Assembly: GCA_001687465.1 (NCBI GenBank)
Contig: LVLI01000190.1
Span: 62,001 to 126,000, forward strand
Origin: Halocafeteria seosinensis
Taxonomy: Eukaryota; Sar; Bigyra; Bicosoecida
Length of the DNA stretch: 64,000 nucleotides
Direction of reading: 5' to 3'
The notes under the pieces were generated by a model. It ran no database searches. It was not told where the DNA came from and worked only from the letters and a program-made list of their open reading frames with translations. This document shows positions 26,202 through 38,005 of the stretch, piece by piece. The position numbers and the translations under genes were made by a program. The stretch's first letter is position 1, and each line of letters opens with the position of its first letter.

Positions 26202-27434
26202 CTATGCAGAATCTTCCGAGTCGTCGCTTTCTTGAGCAGCAAAGTTATCCAGTAACGTTTTTTGGACGTTGTTCATCAGTTTCTCCACATGCTTTACTAA
26301 TTGTTGGTCGTTACGTCCACGTTCAGTGGATTCATGGGCAAACTTGTCAGAGACTTCGCGAATCTCCCCCGTGATTCTTGAGTGCATTGATTCCTCTTCC
26401 AATCGCTGTGGGTATCTGATCGAGTAGTGAAAACTCTCTTCGGCAGCGACCGTTTGGCGATACCTGTCATCTTTCTCTACTTCTAACCTCTCTTGTGTCT
26501 TTTGAGCATGCTTCTCAATGTTGTCACGGATGACCTGCTCTCGAGCTAGCACTTTCTTGTTCTCCACTGCGAACGATTCATGTTGTGTTCGCATCTCCTC
26601 CGCAACGCGGCCGACCTGTCTTCTATATAAGTTTGGGACATAAGTCTTGTAAAATTTCTGGGCTTTCTCTTCGAGTTCACCTTTTCTGTCATTTTTTTTT
26701 ATTTTTTATTTTTTTTTTTTTTAAACAGCAATCGATACATTTTTGTTGCTTGGTAGGACTTAAGAAGTCAAAATTGGTGCACTTACTGAGTCGACAGTGG
26801 ACTAAGATGGTTATCATAATATTTTTGGAACTGCTCTTCAATCTCATTTTCTAGTTCTGCGGTTGTGGCTTTGAGTTGTTCCGCTAAAGAATTCCATACT
26901 TTCTTAAACTGCTCCTTCCTTTCCTTTTGCTCCATGTCTATCCGTTCGTTCTGCCAATTGATATTATTGCGAATTTCCTCCTGCACGTAGTCAATGGCAC
27001 GACGTGGCGAATACAGGGTATATGTTTTTGAAACCTAGACACCATTCAGGAGATCCTGGCCACTAACCGTCTTCCTCAAGAACTCTTGATTATGCTCCAC
27101 AGCTTGTATTCGGAATTCTTGCATACTCCCCACCATTTCTTCCTCCAATTGGACCACTTCATTTTCGTGCCGAAAAGCCTTAGATTCAGCTTGAGGACCA
27201 TGTGTCTGCGAGGCTTGTAGCGTGAGAGATGAGATTCAGTGCGATCGATTCATTTCTCCATCTTCACATACCACTTCGATTGGCCGCTGGTGCGGCGCTA
27301 CTATCGTTTGATTCATTTCTGTTCCTGTCCCTGTTCGGCTTTGCGACTGCACTCCAGACGGAAGACTCTCGAGACGCGCTGAGTAGTGATGAAAAGCTCG
27401 TTAGGCTTGCGAAAATGCTCCCTGTGTCTCGGGT
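26202..27434 (-). CDS. SF-assemblin / giardin-like coiled-coil protein (start unresolved)
   Basis: SF-assemblins form the non-contractile striated fibres attached to basal bodies. Exons 26202-26685, 26787-26980, 27068-27213 and a 5' exon whose 3' edge is 27272 join in frame. The product is almost all heptad-rich helix: ENEVVQLEEEMVGSMQEF, then MEQKERKEQFKKVWNSL, then RLEVEKDDRYRQTVAAEES and VEKLMNNVQKTLLDNF, ending in an acidic DSEDSA. This matches the SF-assemblin layout of a Ser/Pro-rich head followed by a long segmented coiled coil, but sequence identity in coiled coils is weak evidence. The 5' exon is Ser-rich (SIFASLTSFSSLLSAS) and has no in-frame ATG, so a further short first exon must lie upstream, within the region shared with IFT88. 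Confidence 0.55.
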
Positions 27435-27845
27435 CACCTATCAACAACTTCGGTTGCGAGACTCTCGTCCGGTGTTTCCTCGGGATTTCCGCGCAATTAG
27501 CCGACACAGCACTGGTGAGGGCAACGATACTACCAGTAGTATGTAATGAGTTTTCTGGGCTTCAAGATGTGCCATGCCACAACACAATGCTACGGATTCG
27601 GACGTAAATGGCTGCGACGCGCCAAATTGATGTTGGCTGCCAATCGAATAAACATTTCGTTGCATTTTGACAGCCAGCAAAACTTCAACATCCTCGTGGT
27701 TCCGAAGGTGGTTGTCTATGGAGCTCGTTTCGACCACATTGCGTATACGTCATTGGAGAAACTGTGGCACGCTAGTATACGGAAGACAATATAGATCAAA
27801 GAGGCACTTTTATTTGGGAAGTTTAGGGGACTTGCGGTAACGAAA
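27435..27845. promoter_or_regulatory. Shared divergent upstream region, SF-assemblin-like gene / IFT88
   Basis: About 400 bases between two divergent genes that both belong to the flagellar apparatus. It probably carries the IFT88 promoter and the missing first exon of the minus-strand gene. A segment at about 27707-27726 (GTCTATGGAGC.CGTTTC) recurs inside IFT88 intron 4. Confidence 0.4.
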
Positions 27846-30800
27846 ATGGAGTCCAAAGAGGACGACATTTACTCTGGTTTCGGGTATGTTGTGACGGCCG
27901 TTTACCTTGCTATGGAGCTTTATGCTGCGTACTCGACACCACCGCGACTCGTACACCTTTGCTTTGATTCTTGTTTCACAGAGTGGAAAGCCCTCGTGGA
28001 GGTGAAGAGGGCCAGGGAGGCCAACATAATCAATCTCAGGGGTCTGGAGCACCCGGTTCGGCGGCTGCATTGACCAATAATCCTTTTGCTCGTATGGCCC
28101 CAGGGGGTGGGAATGTAAATAATCCCGTTCGTGGGCAAACGGGTGCGAGGATGACGGGAAGAATGATGTCCGGAAGAATGACAGGACAAGGGCAAGGGAC
28201 CGACTCGGCACGGCCGTTGACTTCCGTCAAGGGAGCAGGGTACCAGGTAAGCTATTTGAATTCACGAAATCACCTAGCGTGGCCGAACTGTTTTGTCTCG
28301 CCCACCGCAGTCAAAGCCGGGGACATCGTCGGGAAGACAATCGTTTGATCCCATGGGACAACAAGCGTTGGGCCCAGCTCCTCCTCTCGAGGAAAAGAGT
28401 GAAAACAGTCCCGAAGATAAGGCACGGGAAATGGAGCAACGAGTCAATACGTTGATAGAATCGTCTGCAGAAGCGTCGGCAAGAGGTGATTCTGTATTAG
28501 CATTGGAGAGAGCAAAGGAAGCAGGAAAGCGAGAGAGACAGTTGTGCAAATTTAGGTATGTGTGCCGTGAGTTCAGACCGGATGTCAGCGGTGGGCTTGT
28601 TCTGTACCTCGGTAGTCCTTGGCTCCATGCAGAGAGTCCCAGAACCTGATGGAAAATATGAACATTGATTTAACCTACTGCGTTATTTTTAATCTCGCGA
28701 ACGCCGTACGTGTGGTGGTCTATGGAGCACGTTTCTGGTCATTAGTGTATGCATCTTCCCATCGCCCGCAGTACGCCGCAAACGGAATGTATCAAGAGGC
28801 CATTAACAGTTATACGTTGATCGTCAAAAATAAAAGTTACCCCACAGCTGGCCGTTTAAGAGTCAATATGGGGAATATATATTTCAATCAGAAGTTGTTT
28901 ACGAAGGCAATAACGCAATATCAGATGGCTTTGGATCAGCTGCCCAACATCGGCCCAGAAGAAGGAGCCTACACCGAAGTCAGGCTTCGAATGATGCGCA
29001 ACATTGGCGTAGCAAATATTAAGATGGGTAGATACGCAGAAGCTACTCAAGCTTTGGAAAATGTAATGCGGGAAAGGGCTGGTAGGTTTACATCTATAAC
29101 TTCCGGGCGGTTTTCATTCACTGGCATTTGTGTGTCCGCTTTAGTAGCAGATTTTCAAACCGCATTTGACTTACTACTATGCTACTATGCAAGAGGAGAA
29201 ACGGAGCAGATGAAAAAATGTTTCCAGAGGCTCCTACAAATACCGCTTCCTTCAGATGGAGACGTACGTGTACACCAGCATCGATATGGATCTTCCAATT
29301 GCAATTGTTGAACCATTATTTGGTTTTATTCAGGATGATGATGAAAGCAAATTAGTGGACGACGATGACGATAACGACACCGTGAAAATGCAAGATGACC
29401 CACTGAAGGAAGAAATACGAAAACGCCAGCGCAAAGCAAAAGAATACATATTAACTGGTGAGTAGCAAAGTATTTGGCACAACGCTTGCGACTCGAAATA
29501 AAAGTGTTCTTTCATGTCCGGCAGCTTCGAAATTAATCGCACCCGCATTGTTTTCGGAGGACAAATGGCAGCAGGGTTATGACTGGGTAATAGATCTTTT
29601 GCGCATGGACTACGATGTTATTGCAAGCGAAATGATGATTGTAAAGGCTCTAAAATATTTGAAATACAAGAGCTTCGACAAGGTACGCTTTGTTAGACAC
29701 GCCTTCGATAGTGGTTGTGCTACGCGAACTCTACGTATTCTCAGGCAATCGAGGAACTGAAGGCTTTTGAAAAGAAGGATAAACACTTGAAAGCCAAGGC
29801 TGCGGTGAATTTAGCGTTTCTTTATTTTCTTGAAGGAGATAGCGAACAGGTAGAGCTCACGTTTGGTACCGATTTTGCTTGTTCCGAACGTGCACACTGG
29901 ATTGAGTTTGTTACAGGCTGATAAATATGCCAATCTTGCTGTTCGGCACGACCGGTATAATGCGAGAGCTTTAGTAAACCTGGGAAATTGTTGTGTCGAC
30001 CAGGTATGTCTTTTACGAAACTAGAAGCCACAACGAAATCTTTATTGCGCGGTTTCACATTGACGTTACAGGGAGATCTCGAGCGAGCCAAGGAGTTATT
30101 TCTCGAAGCTATAGGCGTAGAGGCCGACTGTGTTGAAGCTATCTTTAATCTAGGTTTGGTGAACAAGCAACTCGGCTACAGCTCTGACGCCTTACAAGCG
30201 TTCGAGAAACTACATACAATTGTGCCTAGCTCTCCAGAGGTAATATACCAACTTGGTAACCTTCACGACCTCATGGAAAACTCAGAGGAAGCTATAAAAT
30301 ACTTTAGCTACTTGCTATCGAAAGTACCATCTGACCCAGGCGCGTTGGCTAGACTGGGCCAGATATATAGCAGGGAAGAAGATGAAACGCAGGCATTCCA
30401 CTATCACAGTGAGAGCTACAGATTCTACCCCACTAATTTGGACGTCATTTCATGGCTGGGGATATGGTAGGTTGCTGTACGTATCGGTTCCTTAAACCTA
30501 CAGTAATATCTAGTGTTACTTTTGCCATGTATTCCAGGTTTGTCAAGTCCGAGTTGTATGAGAAAGCGATAGGATTCTTTGAACGAGCCGCTGAAGTTCA
30601 GCCGCAGGAAGTTAAGTGGAGATTGATGGTTGCATCGTGCTACCGAAGAATGGAAGACTATGAGAAGGTGGGCAACATTAAGACCTAACTACAATAGAGG
30701 GTGTGTATTTATCTCGCTTGTTCGTACAGGCGTTGGAAAAATACGTTGAAATCCACGAGCAATTTCCCGAAAATGTAGAGTGTTTGTCTTACTTGGTTGC

Positions 30801-31149
30801 ACTCTGTAGGGATCTAAATAGGAACTACCAAGAATATGAGAATAAGCTTGTTAAGCTTGAGAGAAACCAAGCTTATCAGACACAGGCACTCCAGACTCAA
30901 GAAGAAAACCAGCAGCAAAACCAGATCCAGAACAATTACGGCGACAGATACGCTGCTGCACGCGACGCAGAAGCCTCGTTCGACTCAAGCAGAGATCAGG
31001 AACAAAGTGGTGGTATGGGTTCTAGCACAGACAAATATGCTGCCCCCGAGCTAGGGTTCTCGCCACAGAACAGGGAGAACCACGCCAAAGAAACGGGCGA
31101 TGAGGATGACTTCGCCGACGCTGATATAGACGGTCTGTTGGCAGACTAA
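27846..31149 (+). CDS. IFT88: Intraflagellar transport protein 88
   Basis: IFT-B complex subunit carrying cargo along the axoneme; needed to build cilia. Thirteen exons: 27846-27883, 27982-28246, 28311-28555, 28633-28705, 28772-29081, 29151-29263, 29334-29457, 29525-29682, 29745-29849, 29917-30003, 30072-30466, 30538-30667, 30730-31149. They sum to 820 residues, close to human IFT88 (824). The start MESKEDDIYSGF, the PMTxVKGAGY-like repeat region, NIDLTYCVIFNLANAYA, VNMGNIYFNQKLFTKAI and successive TPRs match the family throughout. So do KLIAPAL, VIYQLGNLHDLMENSEEAI and the acidic end DEDDFADADIDGLLAD. Every exon phase fits, so it should be intact. It is divergent from the SF-assemblin-like gene. 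Confidence 0.97.
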
Positions 31150-31210
31150 ATAATAGACATTTCTATCTCTATGGATTCAAGGTAGACATAGGGAGGACAA
31201 CCTTCGAACA

Positions 31211-31358
31211 CGAGATTAGCCCTGGTGCTCGAAAAGTGCCCCTTCCTCGATTGTTGTTTTTCCGGTAGTCTGACAAAGGACGCCCTCTATTCTATCATTC
31301 GCTTCCTTCCAGCAGAGTGAAGAATGCGATGTGATCTTCTGTTCGCTCCCAACGAGTG
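31211..31358. repeat. Tandem duplication, copy 1
   Basis: 148 bases, nearly identical to 31373-31527. Begins CGAGATTAGCCCTGGTGCTC and ends CTCCCAACGAGTG. It sits between the converging 3' ends of IFT88 and the GPCR-PIPK gene. Confidence 0.95.
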
Positions 31359-31372
31359 TGAGAGAGCGTGTT

Positions 31373-31527
31373 CGAGATTAGCCCTGGTGCTCGAAAAGTG
31401 CCCTTTCCTCGATTGTTCTTTCCAGTTTTTCCGGTAGTCTGACAAAGGACGCGCTCTATTCTATCATTCGCTTCCTTCCGGCAGAGTGAAGAATGCGATG
31501 TGATCTTCTGCTCGCTCCCAACGAGTG
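31373..31527. repeat. Tandem duplication, copy 2
   Basis: 155 bases; differs from copy 1 by about five substitutions and a 7-base insertion (TTTCCAG). The low divergence implies a recent duplication with a period of 162 bases. Confidence 0.95.
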
Positions 31528-31554
31528 GAGTGGGAAAGAAACATGCCGTTCTTT

Positions 31555-34500
31555 TCAATCTTCCTCTTCCTCTTCTGTTTCTTCTACGCTGTTTGGATCG
31601 TTAAACATCGTTGTGGCCATTGAAACGAAGCGATCGGCGTACTTAGTGGGATCCTGACTGGAAACATCGATAGTCCAAGACGCGTGCCGGAGTATCTTCA
31701 TGCCTTTTTCTAGTCTCTTAAAAAGGTCATACGGCTGTAGAATATCAATCAAACCGATTTGTACTAGTGCGCGTTGCTCCTCGATTTGAACGTCTGGGGA
31801 TTGTTCTGTGTCAGAATCCTGATGAACAGATTCGTTCTTCTCAGCGGCTACCTCAGCTTTTATCTTTGAGGCTGTTGTGACATTTCTGCGCAGGAGTGCA
31901 GGGATTACACTGTAGGAAGACCACTGAGTTATAGACTTAGGGGTATCACTTTCCAGCGTATGAGAGGGAGACTGACAGCCCCCATTCAATCGGTGCGACG
32001 GAGCAAGAGGCGACGCTCGGCGAGGTTTACCACTTCCATTAGTGTTAAAGTGGCGTATTAGATCCATATTCGTATGCACTGTTGCATTCGTATTTGACCC
32101 TCGCTTCCGTGGCCTTGGTTTTGCCCGTCCGTTCCGTTCTTCAGTGCTGTTCTTGTTATTGCGATTCACCAACTTCTGTATATGGTTTGCGACAGTGGTT
32201 GAAAGAGAGGTTATCTTTTTCACAGTTACCGGAAGCGTTTTCTGGTCCAGTATCTTGCCATCATCCGGGGCTGTCGGGCGTTCTTCTACAGGCATGATGT
32301 TCACAAGCAGACTGTAATCCATGAGCCCAAATTGCTGGAGGAGTTTTACATCCTCCCGTAACTGCTGTAGCACATTTCCGAAAGGCGAGGTCGTCTCGCC
32401 CGAATGAGGATGAGCAAGCTCTCGCGGCGGTAGAAGGAAGCCTTCAGGGTGAATTTGCTTGAAATCTTCATCTTGATAAAGAACGCGCCGGTATAACCGT
32501 GGCGTTTGCGAGCTCACTTCGATGCTTTCACTCACCCGCTTCATTCGCCCAACACTAGATCCCTTCAAATCGTACGTTTCCCATTTGTTGGAGAACCGTA
32601 TACAGGGAAATGCATTACCCATAAGAATGAAATAATTTTTCATGTTTCCGTTGGTCAGTTCGAAGCACCCATAAAACCTACACAACAGTGAGTCGGGAAA
32701 TCTTTTCAAATGGGCAATATAGTTCGGTAAAAAACTGCACAATGTTTCTACTTCGTGGGAGGTGATTGTTTTGACCATAAACCGTTGGTTGTACGACCTG
32801 CAGAAAAACGCCGAAGATGCTCCCTCACTGAAATGGGCACGAATTTGCCCTTTCTGGAGGCGGACGGGGTCAAGTTCTTTGATAACCTCGTCTTCGCCTA
32901 TGCCCGCGAGAGACCTCAAGTAACTGAAGGAATCATCCTCAAAAGATCGAATGTGGAAAGTTTCAGTTGTCGTCTTACTGGACCCATCTGAAACCTCAGT
33001 CGAAGCCGTAGCGTAGCGCCCCGTGTGCGAAGAGGAGCGCGCCCTGGTGTGGCTCTGATCGTCGCGAGCTTCTGAGCTAAAGTCCCCCACTGATAATGTT
33101 CCTCCATCTTGCATTCTCTGTGCTCTCAAAACTTCCCTATATAAATTTTCATGGCTTGAAGGTTTCGTATGCCGTAGCGAATAGGTGCTCCCAACACTGG
33201 ACACAGTAGAAGGAGATACATCGCCGCTATGTTCGCCGGGGTTGGCGGTATTCTTCTGAAAGTTGATCAACAGTTTACACTTCTTCTTGATACACGTTGG
33301 ACGCTTGATGAGTGCCGATAACCGCCCCTTCTTGCCTTTCGAGCTTCCACCACTTTCGGAACCTTGATCCGTTCTCGAACTGTAGGAAATCGAAGGAGCT
33401 TCGGCAGACGAGTAAGGCTCTAAACTGTAACCGAGCCGTTCAATATTCCCATCATCAGCTTCAGCATCAGACTCGCTATCGGAATAGGCAGTTATTGCCT
33501 CGCTAGAGGTGGTTCTGTCTCCGTCACCTGAAACACTATTACGCTTTTTGGAAAAACCAAACGTAAGGAAGACTTGGCACAGCCCCGACAACATGCACAT
33601 CCCAGATTCCAAACGCAACCCAGATCCCATATCCCAAGCTTGCCCAGTAGATCCAATTAGCCGCTTTGATACTACGGACATCGCTTTCCATTTCCCATCG
33701 GACGATTCTATCCAAGAGTCTTCCTCATGCCCTTCCTGATTCGGCTCTGACTCGGGAGTCTCAGGAATAGTTTGATCCATCGCTTCAGCGGCGCTTGTTG
33801 TCGCCATGGAATTGTACACTCCGTTGGTAGCAGGAAGAGAATCATGCTCAAGCAGACTAACGTTCAAATCATTTTCAGCTGTTCTTGACTCCGGATTCTT
33901 AATTGATAAACTGCTCACATTCTTCATCGAAATACTGTTCTGCATATCTGATGTTGCCTTCGCCAATGATCGCGGAGATAATTTCGGACTACCAGGTACC
34001 GAATCCTTCTCATCCCAGTATGGTACTCCGAGAGAATGGTAATCGTTATAAAAAGATTCATTTCTTCCATACTCATTGAAAACTGCACCTGTGTCCGCAC
34101 TTACCGATCTCTCAGACCGCATGGAGGCGGAAGAATGTCGAGGGAGTATTCCACCTCCTGTATCCGGTTCGGTGATACGGGGGACTAAGAAGTGGAATCG
34201 TACTAGGCCAGTTTTCCTTAAGAACAGTAGCCATGCACCGGGCTCTGACAAACGCACCATGGCGAAAACCGCGGCTTGTCCGGAAGCTGCGTTCAATAGA
34301 AAATGTGGATAGAAACTACTTCTCATCACCAGCAGACAACTATTGGGGATCATTACATACTTGCAATTGCATCAACAATAGTGATGCCCTTATTCCGATC
34401 TTCTTGATCCCAGATATAGTGGGTAGCAGGCCACAACCACAGTAGCACGTAAGACACTACATACGCGCTATGGCGTGTGCGCATCGCCTTTCTCAGCTCC

Positions 34501-35620
34501 ACGGTTGCTTCAGTTCCTCGGTTAAGTCGAACAAAGGCATAAACTAACGATCCTATCGCCAAAACTAGAGACAAGTACAAGAAAACGTCAAATGTCTGCA
34601 AACGGGACAAGAAGTGGGTGGGTCTAACACCAAACCAGAAACGCGGACACTTACCCCAAGATTGTCAGTGTCTGCTCGTATCCAGCAAATATAGTCTGAA
34701 GAATCTTTATGAACATCAAGGAAAATGGCTGCCACTGTGGTGGTGACACACAGGGTCCACACAATTACGTGGTAAACACGACGAAACGCCTGAGTGTTCC
34801 TTAAAGGGTTCCGCAAAACGCAGACGAAGTCAAACATCCAACACTGGAATTCACCAGGAATCAATAAGATAAGTGAGAAGAAGTGGATGACAAAACATAG
34901 CCGGATCCTCGGCAAAAACAAACTACTTACTGAGTTCCACCCGATTACCGCCATTGCGAAAAATTGTTCGTACGCTGCTGCTGTTCTACAGCCGTCGTCT
35001 AGAATATGAAAGCTTCGGCGAGCGTCTCCCTCATCCAGCTCGAACGCTAAAGCACTAACAGTAAATTTCAAAGTAAACAACAAATCACACACTGTGATAA
35101 TCTGAATCATTGTTGAGGCGTGTTCCCAGCGCAGCGATTTCGTCGTGAAGTATAGCCAAGTGATAACGGACGCTCCGATCAAAGATAATATCCCCAGAGA
35201 AAGATAGAAGGGTGCAACCATCTCGAAAGGCACTTGATCATTGCTTAGTTTCTCGTCATGCTTCCCGAGTCCCGGCGTGGGCCTTGGGGTATGTGTTGCT
35301 CCTGGAGCATTCGCTAGCAACTCCCGTGAGCCCTGATGCGGGTGGCTCCGGTCCTCTGCAGATTTGCTCGAGACATCCACCCACCACCGGCCTTCTAACG
35401 ACCTTAGATTCTTGGACGGATGAGCACCACTCGATAGGGTAGTCGCGTAGGCGCCAGGGAAACAAGTTTGTAGGGTGTATTCACCCAAGGTCACGAGCAC
35501 TCCAACCACAACCATAAGACACACGCGCCGGTGTTTAGCTGGACCAAACACCCCAATCCTAGCGCGGCTGCCATTCCAACAGTGCGGACAGCCATCTGGG
35601 GGCTTGAATTGCCCCGCCAT
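31555..35620 (-). CDS. GPCR-phosphatidylinositol phosphate kinase fusion
   Basis: A seven-helix receptor fused to a PIP kinase, a combination known from Dictyostelium RpkA and from oomycete GPCR-PIPKs. Exons 34931-35620, 34655-34843, 34361-34595, 31555-34286 give 1281 residues in frame. The 87-base segment 34844-34930 is taken as an intron (GTAAGT to TTCCAG) but is open, so 1310 residues are possible. Residues 1-420 hold hydrophobic helices, for example PFYLSLGILSLIGASVITWL, the conserved WMFDFVCVLRNP after helix 3, and VFLYLSLVLAIGSLVYAFV. A long Ser-rich linker follows. The kinase domain occupies about the last 470 residues with FMVKTI (ATP-binding Lys), YDLKGSSVGR, MDYSLL and IGLIDILQPYD, then the activation-loop region before DPTKYADRF. 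It should link an extracellular signal directly to phosphoinositide synthesis at the membrane. Confidence 0.93.
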
Positions 35621-36025
35621 CCTCTATGAGGCAGGGAAACGTGCCGTATTCCGAACTGTGTCTCTGCCGTCTAGCCAACTAAAACCTCAACAACATCATG
35701 AAGAAGCCGTTTTCTCCCCCAATAGCAAGTATCATAAGTAGACAAGCCCTATAGGTGGTCAAACTATATACAATCAACGAGACAAAGGTTGCTTTACACC
35801 ATGAATGGCCGGACTTGGGAGTGAATAGCAACTGAAAAAGATCAAAGTAGCAGGTTTGATTGTCCGGTTTCGCGATCACGAGAATCTCGTGACGAGATCC
35901 TCCAAAGCCCTAGTACCCTGCTTTTACGAGTCCACTAACGGTACATGGAAGGGGAATGTAGTTGCAGTACACTATATGACTCATGGATACTTCGTGGAGG
36001 TCATTGAGAGTGTGCATAGTGTGGT
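35621..36025. other. Divergent upstream region, GPCR-PIPK / ubiquitin-like gene
   Basis: 405 bases between divergent starts. Presumably holds both promoters. No definite motif seen. Confidence 0.4.
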
Positions 36026-36584
36026 ATGACGTCAACAACGGGAGGTGGAGGTACCATGGGCGACCCGGAATTGATGCATTATAGAGTTAAGCGAGGGAGT
36101 GAGACCATATTTTTGCTCGTGGAACCCTCGGACACTTTTGGAAAGCTAAGATCAAAAGTATGGACTCTGACTTGTGATAGTGCGGCTCTCCCTGGACGTG
36201 AAAGAGGCTGTCATTTGAACGCCATGCAGGTATCCACAATAGTAGGCAAATCGTTGGGAGAGGTACGGCTCATAGGACCTGATAAGGTAAGGTCTAAATT
36301 CGCATCTGCGAATCTACGGATTCCCACGCCATCACCTTTTGGACTGTGTCATCTGGATACAGAAAACGGTGCTCGAAGATGATACGTTAGTCAGCGACAA
36401 AATGATCGAGGATGACAGCATACTATATTTAGTATATGCAAAGGGAAAAGAATTTGAAAAGCCTTTCGTCTCAGGTGCGGCGTTTTCAGAATATCAAACG
36501 GTTCCTCTATCTGAGTTAACAGAGTGTGCTTTTTTGAGTTGTACAGATTCGACGGAGGATCGCGCCGGTTCTGCAAACAGCTAA
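36026..36584 (+). CDS. Small ubiquitin-fold protein, elongin-B-like
   Basis: Three exons, 36026-36157, 36230-36286 and 36363-36584, all phase 0. The core reads HYRVKRGSETIFLLVEPSDT, then VSTIVGKSLGEVRLIGPDK, then TVLEDDTLVSDKMIEDDSIL and YLVYA. That is a ubiquitin-like beta-grasp order with the elongin-B hallmark spacing (charged DDxxL ... hydrophobic end strand). A further 72-base segment (36475-36546, GTGCGG to ACAG) may be a stopless intron; either choice ends GSANS. Elongin B pairs with elongin C in transcription elongation and cullin E3 ligases; assigning that role here is inference from the fold. It could instead be another ubiquitin-like domain protein. Confidence 0.65.
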
Positions 36585-38005
36585 CTCCTGCTGACCTCCC
36601 CGAACGCGCAACGTGTAGAGGAATTATAATGTGGAAACAAGAACACATCACACGGGTACCAGCTGAAGTATCGTAGGAAGAGCAAGGGGTAGCAATTCAC
36701 ACAAGTGAGCTACTCGTCTATGCGAACTGACCCTCTAAGACAGATAAGCGACATGCTCGACAACCCAAGTCGGCTTAGAAATAATTGCGACGACAATTTT
36801 TGTCTATGCAAATAATCGTGAACCACATTCTTTATCTTTTGGTAGACTGCGAAGCAACAGCGATATACACATGCACTTCTTTAATTTGCACGGGCGATGC
36901 AGCCTAGCCCCAGTGTCACACTGGCAGTGTGGAACGAAACAGCACTCTGCCGCAGGAATAGTTAACGCTTCAGTATCCTCTCCCGGTGTCTTCCTCCGCG
37001 GCCCAGCAGGTGTGACGGATGGTTTCCGGAACGAAGAGAACTGCCCCCCAAGCCTAACCAGCGCAGCCATAAAACATCAAACTATTCCACATTATGTTCC
37101 TAGTATTACCCGCTGCTCTCATGGATGCAATTATTCAGGAAGCAGTCGGTGTGTATGGTAGCATGCTTAGGCTGCTGTATCCACTGGTTCCCTGTATTGC
37201 GCCACGCTTTGTGACTCTACTACACGGCAAAGTCTTCTGAATGGGTCAGTGAAACCAATAGGGCGCATGCTCAACAAACAGCTCTTCTCTACCTTCATTT
37301 TAAACCTGGAAATGCTAGCCTCAATTACTGAAAAGTCCGAAAACTGAGAGCTTCTAGAACTATTTACGGCAATCACTGGCGACATTTTGGCGTTAGGACC
37401 CACTGTTTCCCCTCAGCTTCCAAGAGCAGTATACCGTCCATGTCCAGCCTCGAATAGACAAAGAGACTACCCAAAGTTCGTTGATGCGATGTCTCTGAAA
37501 GCCAAATACTTCCGCAATTGACACTTCCTACTCCGCGCGTCCAGTACCGGCGGAAGGCGCGAAACTTACAGATATTCGGTTGTTCCGGATTGATCCACTG
37601 CGTCCGGATCCCGTGTCAGTCTTGGACACGTAAAGATCTGGTGTCCCTGGCGAATTGTTTGCATCACAGGAAAGTGCTGCACCTGCGCAGTATCTGCCAA
37701 TAGAGTCAAATAAAATTTCTCCCTAGCGTGACATTTGTTCTTGGCAAGAACAGCGATCCTTTTGGCGCGCCATATCCCTATAACTACCAGTTGTACAGTA
37801 TTACACATGATTTCATGGACAACCAAATGCGCGAAAGTCTTTGTACAACTCCCGAGTACTGTATCCTCCCAAATAATGCCGCAGCACGGCCTTTATTGAG
37901 TCATCACGCATTCTACGGTTTGGAGCACTGCCCCAGCCCATGTTGAACTCTTCTTAGCCATTTCCAACAACTGTCGGATCCAGCAGTCCATTTTACGATC
38001 TCTAC
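36585..38005. other. 1.4 kb gene-free stretch
   Basis: No long frame, RNA gene or repeat seen. Upstream region of the first Zn2Cys6 gene. Short frames around 36804-37160 on both strands have no recognisable content. Confidence 0.45.

Noticed and set aside
26690..26722. Long T/A tract that might be a retroelement poly(A) tail
   Set aside because: It lies inside an intron of the SF-assemblin-like gene, with no target-site duplication or coding remains nearby. Similar A runs occur at 13451 and 60229.
27229..27546. Plus-strand frame of 105 codons with a hydrophobic start, upstream of IFT88
   Set aside because: It is antisense to the 5' exon of the SF-assemblin-like gene and has no recognisable content; the hydrophobic part mirrors Ser- and Asn-rich codons on the other strand.
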